Source of the DNA: an uncultured Alphaproteobacteria bacterium
GTDB lineage: Bacteria; Pseudomonadota; Alphaproteobacteria; Rhizobiales; Hyphomicrobiaceae
Direction of reading: 5' to 3'
Length of the DNA stretch: 7,643 nt
Assembly: GCA_937950105.1 (NCBI GenBank)
Contig: CALFEM010000258.1
Coordinates: forward strand, 1 to 7,643
Positions 1-7,508 of this stretch are shown here, in pieces. Under the pieces are notes generated by a model. The model was not told the origin of the DNA. It made no database searches and saw only the letters and a list, made by a program, of their open reading frames with translations. Made by a program: the position numbers and the translations under genes. How positions within the stretch are numbered: the stretch's first letter is position 1; every line of letters starts with the position of its first letter.

Positions 1-1493
1 TCGAGTTCGCCAAGCTGTTCCCGCTGATCGCCGGCAAGGCCGGGACGGGCTGGGAATTCCTGGGCCACACCTGGTCGGCGCTGGATCTGGCCGGTCTGCT
101 GCTGTTCATCGGCGCCATGGGCAAGTCGGCGCAGTTCTTCCTGCACACTTGGCTGCCGGACGCCATGGAGGGCCCGACGCCGGTGTCGGCCCTGATCCAC
201 GCGGCCACCATGGTCACGGCGGGCGTCTTCATGGTCTGCCTGCTGTCGCCCCTGTATGAGCACGCGCCCGTCGCGTCGCAGTTCATCGCCATCATCGGCG
301 GGATCACGGCCATCTTCGCCGCGACCGTCGGCATGATGCAGAACGACATCAAGCGGGTGATCGCCTATTCGACCTGTTCGCAGCTGGGCTACATGTTCTT
401 TGCGGCGGGCGTCGGCGCCTATCAGCCCGCGATGTTCCACCTGTTCACGCACGCCTTCTTCAAGGCCCTGCTGTTCCTGGGCGCCGGTTCGGTGATCCAC
501 GGCATGCACCACGAGCAGGACATGCGGAAGATGGGCGGCCTGTGGAAGCTGCTGCCCGTCACCTATGCGACCATGATGATCGGCACCATCGCCATCACCG
601 GCCTGGGCATGCCCGGCGTCGGCGGCTTCGCCGGCTTCTACTCCAAGGACTCCATCCTCGAGAGCGCCTATGCGGCGGCGACGACCGGCCATTCGGCTGC
701 AGGCATGTTCGCCTTCTTCATCGGCATCTCTGCAGCCCTGCTGACGGCCTATTATTCCTGGCGTCTGGTGTTCATGACCTTCCACAACAAGCCGGTGTGG
801 AAGGAAGAGGAGGGCGCGCACGCCCATCACGCGGACGATCACGCCTCGCACGCGCAGATCGAAACCCATTCCGAACCTCTGGACGGCGACGATCACGCGC
901 ATGACGACCATCACCATGGTCCGCTGAAGCCGCATGAAAGCCCGTGGGTCATGGTGCTGCCGCTGCTGGCGCTGTCGGTCGGCGCAGTGTTTGCGGGCAT
1001 GATCTTCGCCCCGCACTTCATCGGCCATCATGAGACCGAGTTCTGGCGCGGCGCCATCTTCGTCGGCGGCGACAACCACGTCCTGCACGAAAGCCACAAC
1101 GTCCCGACCTGGGTGAAGTGGGCGCCGCTGATCGTGACGCTGCTGGGCACGGCCATCGCCTACTGGCTGTATGTCGTGAAGGAAGGCGCGGCCAAGGAGA
1201 TGGCCGACCGCAAGGGCCCGCTGTGGACCTTCCTCTACAACAAGTGGTTCTTCGATGAGCTGTACGACGCCGTCTTCGTGAAGGGGACCAAGGCGATCGG
1301 CGACTTCTTCTGGAAGATCGGCGACGTGAAGATCATCGACGGCCTCGGTCCGAACGGCGCGGCCTGGGCTTCGCTGAAGTCGGGCGGCTGGTTGTCCCGG
1401 TTCCAGTCCGGTTTCGTCTACTTCTATGCATTCGTGATGCTGATCGGCGTGGCTGCCTTCCTTGCCTTCGCCATCTTCACGTGGGGAGCCTGA
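1..1493 (+). CDS. nuoL: NADH-quinone oxidoreductase subunit L (NuoL), 5'-truncated
   Basis: NuoL is the distal antiporter-like, proton-pumping inner-membrane subunit of complex I, with the long lateral helix at its C-terminus. The gene enters the window already open. The first full codon is at position 3 and about 496 codons remain, so against a usual 650-700 residues roughly the first quarter is missing. The internal ATG at 117 is not the start, because the reading continues upstream as conserved NuoL sequence. Key residues are visible: GKSAQ lysine (nt 123-125, E. coli K229), the [13 protein letters not shown] histidine (nt 198-200, H254), [10 protein letters not shown] (H338/K342) and GFYSKD (K399/D400). 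A hydrophilic loop at about nt 819-936 is rich in His and Asp. Leucine codons are almost all CTG (about 45 CTG to 3 CTC by eye), unlike nuoN. The stop lies 5 bp before the preferred nuoM start. Identification is very secure. Confidence 0.97.
   Translation, partial: EFAKLFPLIAGKAGTGWEFLGHTWSALDLAGLLLFIGAMGKSAQFFLHTWLPDAMEGPTPVSALIHAATMVTAGVFMVCLLSPLYEHAPVASQFIAIIGGITAIFAATVGMMQNDIKRVIAYSTCSQLGYMFFAAGVGAYQPAMFHLFTHAFFKALLFLGAGSVIHGMHHEQDMRKMGGLWKLLPVTYATMMIGTIAITGLGMPGVGGFAGFYSKDSILESAYAAATTGHSAAGMFAFFIGISAALLTAYYSWRLVFMTFHNKPVWKEEEGAHAHHADDHASHAQIETHSEPLDGDDHAHDDHHHGPLKPHESPWVMVLPLLALSVGAVFAGMIFAPHFIGHHETEFWRGAIFVGGDNHVLHESHNVPTWVKWAPLIVTLLGTAIAYWLYVVKEGAAKEMADRKGPLWTFLYNKWFFDELYDAVFVKGTKAIGDFFWKIGDVKIIDGLGPNGAAWASLKSGGWLSRFQSGFVYFYAFVMLIGVAAFLAFAIFTWGA
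1483..1488 (+). promoter_or_regulatory. Shine-Dalgarno candidate for nuoM
   Basis: GGGGAG lies inside the last codons of nuoL, 10 nt before the GTG at 1499. The in-frame GTG at 1481 has no purine-rich site in front of it (preceding bases are CCATCTTCAC). This favours GTG 1499, although a spacing of 10 is a little long. Confidence 0.45.
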
Positions 1494-1498
1494 GCCTC

Positions 1499-3061
1499 GT
1501 GCCTCACATTCTGAGCATCGTCACCTTCCTGCCGCTTCTCGGCGCGGCCGCGATCCTGGTCGCACGCCTGCTGAACAAGGGCGGTCAGGACGCCGCGGCC
1601 CCGGCCGCCCGCTGGATCGCCCTGGCCACCACCCTGGTGGTGCTGGCGGTGTCCGTCCTGCTGGTCGCGCAGTTCGATCCGTCGAACCCGGCCTATCAGT
1701 TCGTCGAGAACCACGCCTGGTTCGCGGGCGCGAGCTATCACCTGGGCGTCGACGGGGTCTCCATCCTGTTCGTCCTGCTGACGGCCTTCCTGCTGCCGAT
1801 CTGCATCGTGGCCAGCTGGAAGTCGATCGAGACGCGCGTCGTCGAATACATGATCGCCTTCCTGATCCTGGAGACGCTGGTCATCGGGGTGTTCACCTCG
1901 CTGGACCTGTTCCTCTTCTACATCTTCTTCGAAGGCACCCTGGTGCCGATGTATCTGATCATCGGCATCTGGGGCGGCGCCAACCGCATCTATGCGGCCT
2001 ACAAGTTCTTCCTCTACACCCTGCTCGGGTCGGTCCTGATGCTGCTGGCCATGCTGTGGATGGCGCACACGACGGGCACCACCAGCATTCCGGAACTGAA
2101 GCAGTACGCCTTCGACGCCTCGGTGCAGCCGATCCTGTGGCTGGCCTTCTTCGCCTCCTTCGCGGTGAAGATGCCGATGTGGCCGGTGCACACCTGGCTG
2201 CCCGACGCCCACGTTCAGGCGCCGACGGCCGGTTCGGTCATCCTGGCCGGCATCCTGCTGAAGCTCGGCGGCTACGGCTTCATCCTGTTCAACATTCCGA
2301 TGTTCCCGCTGGCGTCGCAGATGTTCACGCCTCTGGTGCTGACGCTGTCGGTCATCGCCGTGGTCTACACCTCGCTGGTCGCCTTCCGTCAGACGGACAT
2401 CAAGAAGCTGATCGCCTATTCGTCGGTCGCCCACATGGGCTACGTGACCATGGGCATCTTCACCTTCACGCAGCAGGGCGTCGACGGCGCCATCTTCCAG
2501 ATGCTGTCGCACGGTCTCGTCTCGGCCGCGCTGTTCCTGTGCGTCGGCGTCGTCTACGACCGCCTGCACACGCGCGAGATCGCGGCCTACGGCGGCATCG
2601 CCGAGAACATGCCGATCTACGCCGCGATCTTCATGGTGTTCACCATGGCCAACGTCGGCCTGCCCGGCACCTCGGGCTTCGTCGGCGAGTTCCTGACGCT
2701 GCTCGGCGCCTTCCGCGCCAATACGTGGGTGGCGTTCCTCGCCACGTTCGGCGTGATCCTGTCGGCCGCCTACGCGCTCTACCTCTACCGCCGTGTCGTG
2801 TTCGGCGTTTTGGAGAAGCCGAGCCTCAAGGCGCTCAAGGACATGAACGCGCGCGAGATCGCCGTGCTGGCGCCGCTCGTCATCCTCACCATCCTGTTCG
2901 GCTTCTATCCGGCGCCCATCCTCGACGTGACGGCGACCTCGGTGAAGAAGCTCGTCACCAACTATGAGGCCGCGGTCCGCAAGGCCGAGATCGAGCGGCA
3001 GGGAAGCGAGGCCGCCAGGATTGCCGGCGCCGCTCTCGACACGTGGGAGGCCGCGCGATGA
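1499..3061 (+). CDS. nuoM: NADH-quinone oxidoreductase subunit M (NuoM)
   Basis: NuoM is an antiporter-like proton-pumping membrane subunit of complex I, lying between NuoL and NuoN. The 520-residue product has the family's many hydrophobic helices and its channel residues: E145 in [10 protein letters not shown] (E. coli E144), K224 in [16 protein letters not shown] (K234), K255 in LLKLGGYG (K265), H338 in SHGL (H348) and E397 in FVGEF (E407). I chose GTG 1499 for its upstream GGGGAG and because the protein then begins directly before the first helix. GTG 1481, adding six residues and overlapping nuoL by 13 bp, is the alternative. The C-terminus has a charged tail of about 30 residues (490-520). 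The gene overlaps nuoN by ATGA. Oddity: leucine codons are about 52 CTG to 7 CTC before nt 2702 but about 3 to 11 after it, suggesting a hybrid gene. The protein itself reads as intact. Confidence 0.96.
   Translation: MPHILSIVTFLPLLGAAAILVARLLNKGGQDAAAPAARWIALATTLVVLAVSVLLVAQFDPSNPAYQFVENHAWFAGASYHLGVDGVSILFVLLTAFLLPICIVASWKSIETRVVEYMIAFLILETLVIGVFTSLDLFLFYIFFEGTLVPMYLIIGIWGGANRIYAAYKFFLYTLLGSVLMLLAMLWMAHTTGTTSIPELKQYAFDASVQPILWLAFFASFAVKMPMWPVHTWLPDAHVQAPTAGSVILAGILLKLGGYGFILFNIPMFPLASQMFTPLVLTLSVIAVVYTSLVAFRQTDIKKLIAYSSVAHMGYVTMGIFTFTQQGVDGAIFQMLSHGLVSAALFLCVGVVYDRLHTREIAAYGGIAENMPIYAAIFMVFTMANVGLPGTSGFVGEFLTLLGAFRANTWVAFLATFGVILSAAYALYLYRRVVFGVLEKPSLKALKDMNAREIAVLAPLVILTILFGFYPAPILDVTATSVKKLVTNYEAAVRKAEIERQGSEAARIAGAALDTWEAAR
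3045..3050 (+). promoter_or_regulatory. Shine-Dalgarno site for nuoN
   Basis: GGGAGG sits 7 nt before ATG 3058, ideal spacing, and lies within the nuoM 3' end. It decides the nuoN start in favour of ATG 3058 over the in-frame GTG at 3043, which would overlap this site. Confidence 0.7.
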
Positions 3062-4491
3062 ACGAGCTCATGAACTACGCGGCGCTGCCCGAGATCATCC
3101 TCGCGATCGGTGCCATGGTCCTGCTGATGCAGGGCGCCTTCGCCAGCGACAACCAGGAGACGGGCGCGGCAACCGGCTGGATGGCGATCGGCGTGCTGCT
3201 CGTCGCCGGCCTCGCCATGATGCTGCAACCGCCGGCCACGCAGACTCTGTTCGACGGCGCCTTCGTCGTCGACCGCTACACGCGCTTCATGAAGATGCTG
3301 GTGATCGCCGGCTCGGCGGGCGCGCTGCTGCTCGCCTTCGACAGCTTCGCGCGCCAGCAGATCATGAAGTTCGAGTATCCGGTGCTGGTGCTGCTCGCCA
3401 CCACCGGCATGTTCATGATGATCTCGGCGAACGATCTCATCGCGCTCTACATCGGCCTCGAGCTGCAGAGCCTCGCGCTCTACGTGGTCGCCGCGTTCCG
3501 GCGCGACAACCTCCGCTCCAGCGAAGCCGGCCTCAAGTACTTCGTGCTCGGCGCGCTGTCGTCCGGCATGCTGCTCTACGGCGCCTCGCTGATCTACGGC
3601 TTCGCCGGTTCGACCAGCTTCCCGGTGATCGCCGCGGCGGCCAAGGCCAGCAACGTCGGCGTCGTCATCGGCCTCGTGTTCGTGCTGGTCGGCCTGGCCT
3701 TCAAGGTCTCGGCGGTGCCGTTCCACATGTGGACGCCGGACGTCTACGAGGGCGCGCCGACGCCGGTGACGGCGTTCTTCGCCGCCGCTCCCAAGGTCGC
3801 GGCGATGGCGCTGCTGGTGCGTTTCGTCATGGTCGCGTTCCCGACCATCTCGGCGCAGTGGCAGCAGATCATCGTGTTCGTCGCCATCGCCTCCATGCTC
3901 TTGGGTTCGTTCGCGGCCATCGGGCAGACCAACATCAAGCGGCTGATGGCGTACTCGTCGATCGGCCACGTCGGCTTCGCGCTGGTCGGCCTCGCCGCCA
4001 ACAGCGAGGAGGGCGTGCAGGGCGTGCTCATCTACATGGCGATCTATCTCGTCATGACGCTCGGCACCTTCGCCTGCATCCTCGCCATGCGCCGCAAGGA
4101 CGAGACGGTCGAGGAGATCTCGGAGCTGTCGGGCCTCGCGCAGACCAACCTGCCGATGGCGTTCGCGCTCGCCATGCTGATGTTCTCGCTCGCGGGCATC
4201 CCGCCGCTGGCCGGTTTCTGGGGCAAGTTCTACGTCATCGCCGCAGCGGTGAAGGCCAACATGACGACGCTGGCGGTGATCGCCGTGCTGGCGAGCGTGG
4301 TGGCGGCCTTCTATTACATCCGCATCGTGCTGGTGATGTTCGTCGAGGAGCCGAAGGAGAAGTTCCTCGCCGTCGAGGGCAAGGTCGCCGTCGTGATGGC
4401 GCTGGCGACCATCTTCGTGCTCGGCTTCATCGTCTATCCGGGACCGCTGGTGGAGGCCGCCGCCGCCGCTGCCAAGTCGCTGAGGCTCTGA
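3058..4491 (+). CDS. nuoN: NADH-quinone oxidoreductase subunit N (NuoN)
   Basis: NuoN is the third antiporter-like proton-pumping subunit of complex I, next to the small membrane subunits in the assembled arm. The 477-residue length is normal for the family. Channel residues are visible: E135 in GLELQSL (E. coli E133), K216 in [18 protein letters not shown] (K217), K246 in APKVA (K247) and K390 in GFWGKFYV (K395). [14 protein letters not shown] (291-304) is the conserved helix shared with NuoL and NuoM. The start is ATG 3058, overlapping the nuoM stop as ATGA, with GGGAGG 7 nt upstream, so translational coupling is likely. The gene ends 4 bp before birA. Leucine codons are about 31 CTG to 28 CTC, very different from nuoL and most of nuoM but matching rnj. 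Identification is very secure. Confidence 0.97.
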   Translation: MNELMNYAALPEIILAIGAMVLLMQGAFASDNQETGAATGWMAIGVLLVAGLAMMLQPPATQTLFDGAFVVDRYTRFMKMLVIAGSAGALLLAFDSFARQQIMKFEYPVLVLLATTGMFMMISANDLIALYIGLELQSLALYVVAAFRRDNLRSSEAGLKYFVLGALSSGMLLYGASLIYGFAGSTSFPVIAAAAKASNVGVVIGLVFVLVGLAFKVSAVPFHMWTPDVYEGAPTPVTAFFAAAPKVAAMALLVRFVMVAFPTISAQWQQIIVFVAIASMLLGSFAAIGQTNIKRLMAYSSIGHVGFALVGLAANSEEGVQGVLIYMAIYLVMTLGTFACILAMRRKDETVEEISELSGLAQTNLPMAFALAMLMFSLAGIPPLAGFWGKFYVIAAAVKANMTTLAVIAVLASVVAAFYYIRIVLVMFVEEPKEKFLAVEGKVAVVMALATIFVLGFIVYPGPLVEAAAAAAKSLRL

Positions 4492-4495
4492 GGCG

Positions 4496-5260
4496 TTGGA
4501 CCAGTCCACGGCCCCGTCCGGCATCCGCTGGCGCGAACTCGCAGAGACTGATTCGACCAATGCCGAAGCCATGCGGGTCGCGCTTCAGGGTGAGCGCGGC
4601 CCGCTCTATATCCGCGCCGACCGCCAGAGCGCGGGCAAGGGCCGCTCGGGCCGCGCCTGGGAGACCTGCACGGGTAATCTCGCGCTGAGCCGTCTCGGGC
4701 CGCTCTCCTGCCCGCCGGCCGCCGTGCCGCAGCTGGCCCTGGTCGCCGGTCTCGCCGTGCACCGGGCCCTTGCCGAGCTGTTCGACGCCGGAGCCGGCGC
4801 CGATGCGCTGCGGCTCAAATGGCCGAACGACCTGCTGCTCGACCACGCCAAGGTGGCCGGCATCCTCGTCGAAAGCTCGGCGTTCGCGGGCGAGCGGGTC
4901 GCGGTCGTCGGCGTCGGCGTCAACATCGCCGAAGCCCCGGACGTGCCGGGCCGATCCACCACCGCGCTTGCCGGGCGCGTGGCGCAGACGCCGTCGCCGC
5001 GCCAACTCGCCGCACGGGTCGCCCGCCATCTGGAGGGGACGCTCGCCCAGTGGGACCACGGACGCGGCTTCGACCTGATCCGCGCCGGCTGGCTCGCTGC
5101 CGCCCTGCCGCTCGGCACGGCGCTTTCGATCAATACCGGGCAGGGGGTGGTCAGCGGCCGCTTCGCCGGGCTCGACGAGGGCGGCGCGCTGCGGCTCGAC
5201 ATCCCGGACCAAGGGCTGAAGACCTTCAGCTTTGGCGATGTGGCCTTGATCGGCGGCTGA
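4496..5260 (+). CDS. birA: Biotin--[acetyl-CoA-carboxylase] ligase (BirA, ligase-only form)
   Basis: This cytoplasmic enzyme activates biotin to biotinyl-5'-AMP and attaches it to the target lysine of biotin carboxyl carrier domains. The 254-residue product has the ligase signatures: ETDSTN (17-22), the biotinyl-AMP loop as GKGRSGRAW (47-55), KWPNDLL (108-114), KVAGILVE (119-126, K119 matching E. coli K183) and GVGVNI. In the loop, E. coli R118 and R121 are kept, while R116 is Lys and R119 is Ser. There is no N-terminal helix-turn-helix, so it should not repress a biotin operon as E. coli BirA does. The C-terminal SH3-like domain is present (GVVSGRFAGLDEGGALRL). A TTG start is forced: an in-frame TGA lies at 4481-4483, no ATG or GTG follows before TTG 4496, and the next ATG (codon 26) would cut off the STN motif. 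Only 4 bp separate it from nuoN. Confidence 0.95.
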   Translation: MDQSTAPSGIRWRELAETDSTNAEAMRVALQGERGPLYIRADRQSAGKGRSGRAWETCTGNLALSRLGPLSCPPAAVPQLALVAGLAVHRALAELFDAGAGADALRLKWPNDLLLDHAKVAGILVESSAFAGERVAVVGVGVNIAEAPDVPGRSTTALAGRVAQTPSPRQLAARVARHLEGTLAQWDHGRGFDLIRAGWLAAALPLGTALSINTGQGVVSGRFAGLDEGGALRLDIPDQGLKTFSFGDVALIGG

Positions 5261-5271
5261 CGGCGTTGCAC

Positions 5272-5276
5272 AAGGG
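5272..5276 (+). promoter_or_regulatory. Shine-Dalgarno candidate for rnj
   Basis: AAGGG lies 4 nt before ATG 5281 in the short birA-rnj gap. Spacing is tight, but it is the only purine-rich site there. The coding start is unusually A-rich (ATGAAAAAGGAAGAAAAG), which should keep the mRNA unfolded in this GC-rich context. Confidence 0.45.
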
Positions 5277-5280
5277 CGCC

Positions 5281-7002
5281 ATGAAAAAGGAAGAAAAGAA
5301 GAAAGCGCCCCCGGTCCGCCGCTCGCCTTCGACTGCCGACGAGCTGGTGCTCGCCGCGCTCGGCGGCCTCGGCGAAATCGGCATGAACTGCTACCTTTAC
5401 GGTATCGGTCCCGCCAGGCAGCGCCAGTGGCTGATGGTCGACCTCGGCATCACGTTTCCGGAGGGCGAGTTCGATCCGGGCGTCGATGTCATTCTCCCGG
5501 ACATCAAGTTCCTCGAGGGCCAGCACGGCGGGCTCGCCGGTATCCTGCTGACGCACGCGCACGAAGACCATATCGGCGCCGTCATCGATCTGGCGCCGCG
5601 GCTCAAGGCGCCGATCTATGCAACTCCGTTCACCGCCGGCATGCTGCGGGCGAAGCTCGCCGAGTACGGCGGCTCGGTGAAGCTGCCGATCAACGTCATC
5701 CCGCTCGGGGCGAGGAAGACCATCGGCCCGTTCGACGTCGAACTCGTGTCGATGACACACTCGATCCCGGAGCCGTCGGCGATCGCCATCCGCACGCGCC
5801 ACGGCACGGTGCTGCACACGGGCGACTGGAAGCTCGACGATGCGCCCTACGTCGGCACGCCGGCGAACGAGACGCGCCTCGCCGAGATCGGCGCCGAGGG
5901 CGTCCGCGCCATGGTGTGCGATTCGACCAACGCCATGCGCGAAGGCCGCTCGCCGTCGGAGACCGAGATCGCGGCCTCCATCACCGAACTGGTGAAGAAG
6001 GCGCCGCATCGCGTCATCGTCACGACGTTCTCGTCCAACGTCGCGCGCATCAAGGCGGTCGCGGAAGCGGCGCAGGCGGCGGGGCGGCGCCTCGTCGTCG
6101 GTGGGCGCGCGCTGCATCGTGTCATCGAGGTTGCCATCGACACCGGCTACCTGCCGGCCGACTTCCGCTACATCGACCAGCAGCAGTACGGCTATCTCGA
6201 GCGCAAGGAAGTGGTGCTGCTGTGCACCGGCAGCCAGGGCGAGCCGCGCGCCGCCATGGCGCGCATGGCCGACGGCGAGCACCCGGATCTCTCGGTGGCG
6301 AAGGGCGATCTGGTGATCTTTTCCTCGCGCACCATTCCGGGCAACGAGAAGGGCGTCGGCCGCATCCAGAATGCGCTGGTGCAGATGGGCTGCGAGGTCC
6401 TGACCGATGCCGAGGCGCTCGTGCACGTCACCGGCCATCCGCGCCGCGACGAGCTGAAGCAGATGTACGCCTGGATCAAGCCCGAGGTGGCGGTGCCGAT
6501 GCACGGCGAGGCCCGCCACATCAAGGCGCACGGCGATCTGGCCCGCGCCGCCGGCGTGCCGCAGGTGGTGTCGGCCTACAACGGCGAGGTCGTGCGCCTC
6601 GCGCCGGGGACGGCCGAGATCGTCGACGACATTCCGGTCGGCCGGCTGTTCCGCGACGGGCGGCTGATCGTCGACTCCATGGAAGGCCCGGTGCGTGATC
6701 GCCGCCGTCTGGCGCAGGCCGGCATCTGTGTGGTCGCCGTGACCATGGACAAGCGCGGCGGCGTGCTCGGCGAAGCGCAGGTGATGCTCGACGGTGTGCC
6801 GCAGACCGACAACGAGGGCGAACCGATGCAGGAGCGGGTCGAGGACGCCGTCGACGGGGCCCTCGACAGCATCCCGCCGAAGCGGCGCAAGGACGTGGAA
6901 CTGGTGCGCGAGGCGGTGCGCCGCGCGGCCCGCGCCGCCATCTCGGAGGTCTGGGGCAAGAAGCCGATCTGCAAGGTATTGGTCAACCAGATCGACGGTT
7001 GA
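5281..7002 (+). CDS. rnj: Ribonuclease J (metallo-beta-lactamase/beta-CASP family)
   Basis: RNase J is a zinc-dependent RNase with endonuclease and 5'-to-3' exonuclease activity, acting in rRNA maturation and mRNA decay. The 573-residue product has the full family layout: metallo-beta-lactamase core with HAHEDH (92-97), H160 in SMTHSIPE and D182 in HTGDWKLD; beta-CASP signatures CDSTNA (213-218), TTFSSNVARI (248-257), TGSQGEP (316-322) and TGHPRRDEL (384-392); MHGE with H408; and a C-terminal domain. Catalytic ligands look intact, so it should be active. ATG 5281 is chosen because the N-terminal LGGLGEIGMN strand follows soon after and AAGGG precedes it; the frame stays open far upstream within birA, but only as an out-of-frame shadow. 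The first eleven residues are Lys/Glu-rich (MKKEEKKKAPP). It lies 20 bp after birA, so co-transcription is likely. Leucine codons are about 21 CTG to 21 CTC, like nuoN. Confidence 0.96.
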   Translation: MKKEEKKKAPPVRRSPSTADELVLAALGGLGEIGMNCYLYGIGPARQRQWLMVDLGITFPEGEFDPGVDVILPDIKFLEGQHGGLAGILLTHAHEDHIGAVIDLAPRLKAPIYATPFTAGMLRAKLAEYGGSVKLPINVIPLGARKTIGPFDVELVSMTHSIPEPSAIAIRTRHGTVLHTGDWKLDDAPYVGTPANETRLAEIGAEGVRAMVCDSTNAMREGRSPSETEIAASITELVKKAPHRVIVTTFSSNVARIKAVAEAAQAAGRRLVVGGRALHRVIEVAIDTGYLPADFRYIDQQQYGYLERKEVVLLCTGSQGEPRAAMARMADGEHPDLSVAKGDLVIFSSRTIPGNEKGVGRIQNALVQMGCEVLTDAEALVHVTGHPRRDELKQMYAWIKPEVAVPMHGEARHIKAHGDLARAAGVPQVVSAYNGEVVRLAPGTAEIVDDIPVGRLFRDGRLIVDSMEGPVRDRRRLAQAGICVVAVTMDKRGGVLGEAQVMLDGVPQTDNEGEPMQERVEDAVDGALDSIPPKRRKDVELVREAVRRAARAAISEVWGKKPICKVLVNQIDG

Positions 7003-7026
7003 AGCCGGAGCCGCAAACCATAATAT
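6999..7026 (+). promoter_or_regulatory. Possible sigma70-type promoter for mce
   Basis: TTGAAG (6999-7004) is followed 16 nt later by TAATAT (7021-7026); each matches the -35 and -10 consensus at four of six positions. The run AAACCATAATAT is among the few AT-rich stretches outside the rnj start codon region, and it sits at the head of the only sizeable intergenic gap inside the gene block. This is a visual match only; read-through from rnj is equally possible. Confidence 0.25.
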
Positions 7027-7048
7027 CGCAGTGCAACACATGGCCGGC

Positions 7049-7060
7049 CCGCGATCGCGG
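7049..7060. other. 12-bp perfect palindrome upstream of mce
   Basis: CCGCGATCGCGG is a perfect inverted repeat with no loop, located between the candidate -10 and the mce ribosome binding site. It could be an operator half-site pair or simply chance in GC-rich DNA; GCGATCGC cores are common in such genomes. Confidence 0.25.
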
Positions 7061-7087
7061 AACGTCTCGGAACAAGCGGCGGCCTCG

Positions 7088-7093
7088 AAGGAG
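7088..7093 (+). promoter_or_regulatory. Shine-Dalgarno site for mce
   Basis: AAGGAG is a near-perfect site, 10 nt before ATG 7104 and only 4 nt before the in-frame GTG 7098. It does not settle the start by spacing alone, but confirms that translation begins at one of these two codons and not further upstream in the open frame. Confidence 0.7.
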
Positions 7094-7103
7094 CCAAGTG
7101 AAC

Positions 7104-7508
7104 ATGATCGGACGCCTGAACCACGTCGCCATCGCGGTCAAGAACCTCGAGGCCGCCTGCGCCACTTACCGCAACGCTCTCGGCGCGGTGATCTCAGAGC
7201 CGCAGGCCGAGCCCGCGCATGGGGTGACGGTGGTGTTTGTCACGCTGCCCAACACCAAGATCGAGTTCCTCGAGCCGCTCGGCGACAATTCGCCGATCGC
7301 CAAGTTCCTCGAGAAGAACCCGGACGGCGGCATCCATCATGTCTGCTACGAGGTCGACGACATCATCGCCGCGCGCGACCAGCTGAAGGCGCAGGGCGCG
7401 CGCGTGCTCGGCGATGGCAACCCGAAGATCGGCGCGCACGGCAAGCCCGTGCTGTTCCTGCACCCGAAGGATTTCCTCGGCACGCTGACCGAGCTGGAGC
7501 AGGCGTGA
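7104..7508 (+). CDS. mce: Methylmalonyl-CoA epimerase (VOC/glyoxalase fold)
   Basis: Mce interconverts the (R) and (S) epimers of methylmalonyl-CoA between propionyl-CoA carboxylase and methylmalonyl-CoA mutase, in propionate and odd-chain or branched-chain catabolism. The 134-residue product is a normal single-chain length with two VOC modules. Visible signatures are NHVAIAV (6-12, metal ligand H7), KIEFLEPLGDNSPIAKFL (52-69), GGIHHVCYEV (75-84, metal-binding His 78 or 79) and LTELEQ near the C-terminus (E130 as likely metal ligand). I chose ATG 7104 because family members in alphaproteobacteria typically begin MIGRLNHVAIAV; GTG 7098 would add two residues. A 101-bp gap separates it from rnj. 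Functional context: the nearby birA product would biotinylate the carboxylase that supplies this pathway. The stop codon lies inside the first unit of the downstream repeat array. Confidence 0.95.
   Translation: MIGRLNHVAIAVKNLEAACATYRNALGAVISEPQAEPAHGVTVVFVTLPNTKIEFLEPLGDNSPIAKFLEKNPDGGIHHVCYEVDDIIAARDQLKAQGARVLGDGNPKIGAHGKPVLFLHPKDFLGTLTELEQA

Noticed and set aside
1462..2967. Plus-strand open frame of 501 codons overlapping nuoM in another frame
   Set aside because: Arg/His/Pro-rich shadow of nuoM; nuoM itself carries all catalytic residues in its own frame.
2962..4572. Minus-strand open frame of 536 codons opposite nuoN
   Set aside because: The composition is almost entirely charged residues (His, Asp, Glu, Arg), typical of the reverse complement of a membrane protein gene; no domain is visible.
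4678..4720. Possible frameshift in birA where ALSRLGPLS replaces the usual hydrophobic strand after GNL
   Set aside because: The spacing to the following PQLALVAGLA helix is normal and the neighbouring frames give no better match, so it is treated as ordinary divergence.
4606..7041. Very long open frame on the minus strand (811 codons) opposite birA and rnj
   Set aside because: It has low-complexity Arg/His/Asp-rich composition with no recognisable domain and lies antisense to two confidently identified genes. Long antisense frames are expected in GC-rich DNA with strong third-position bias.
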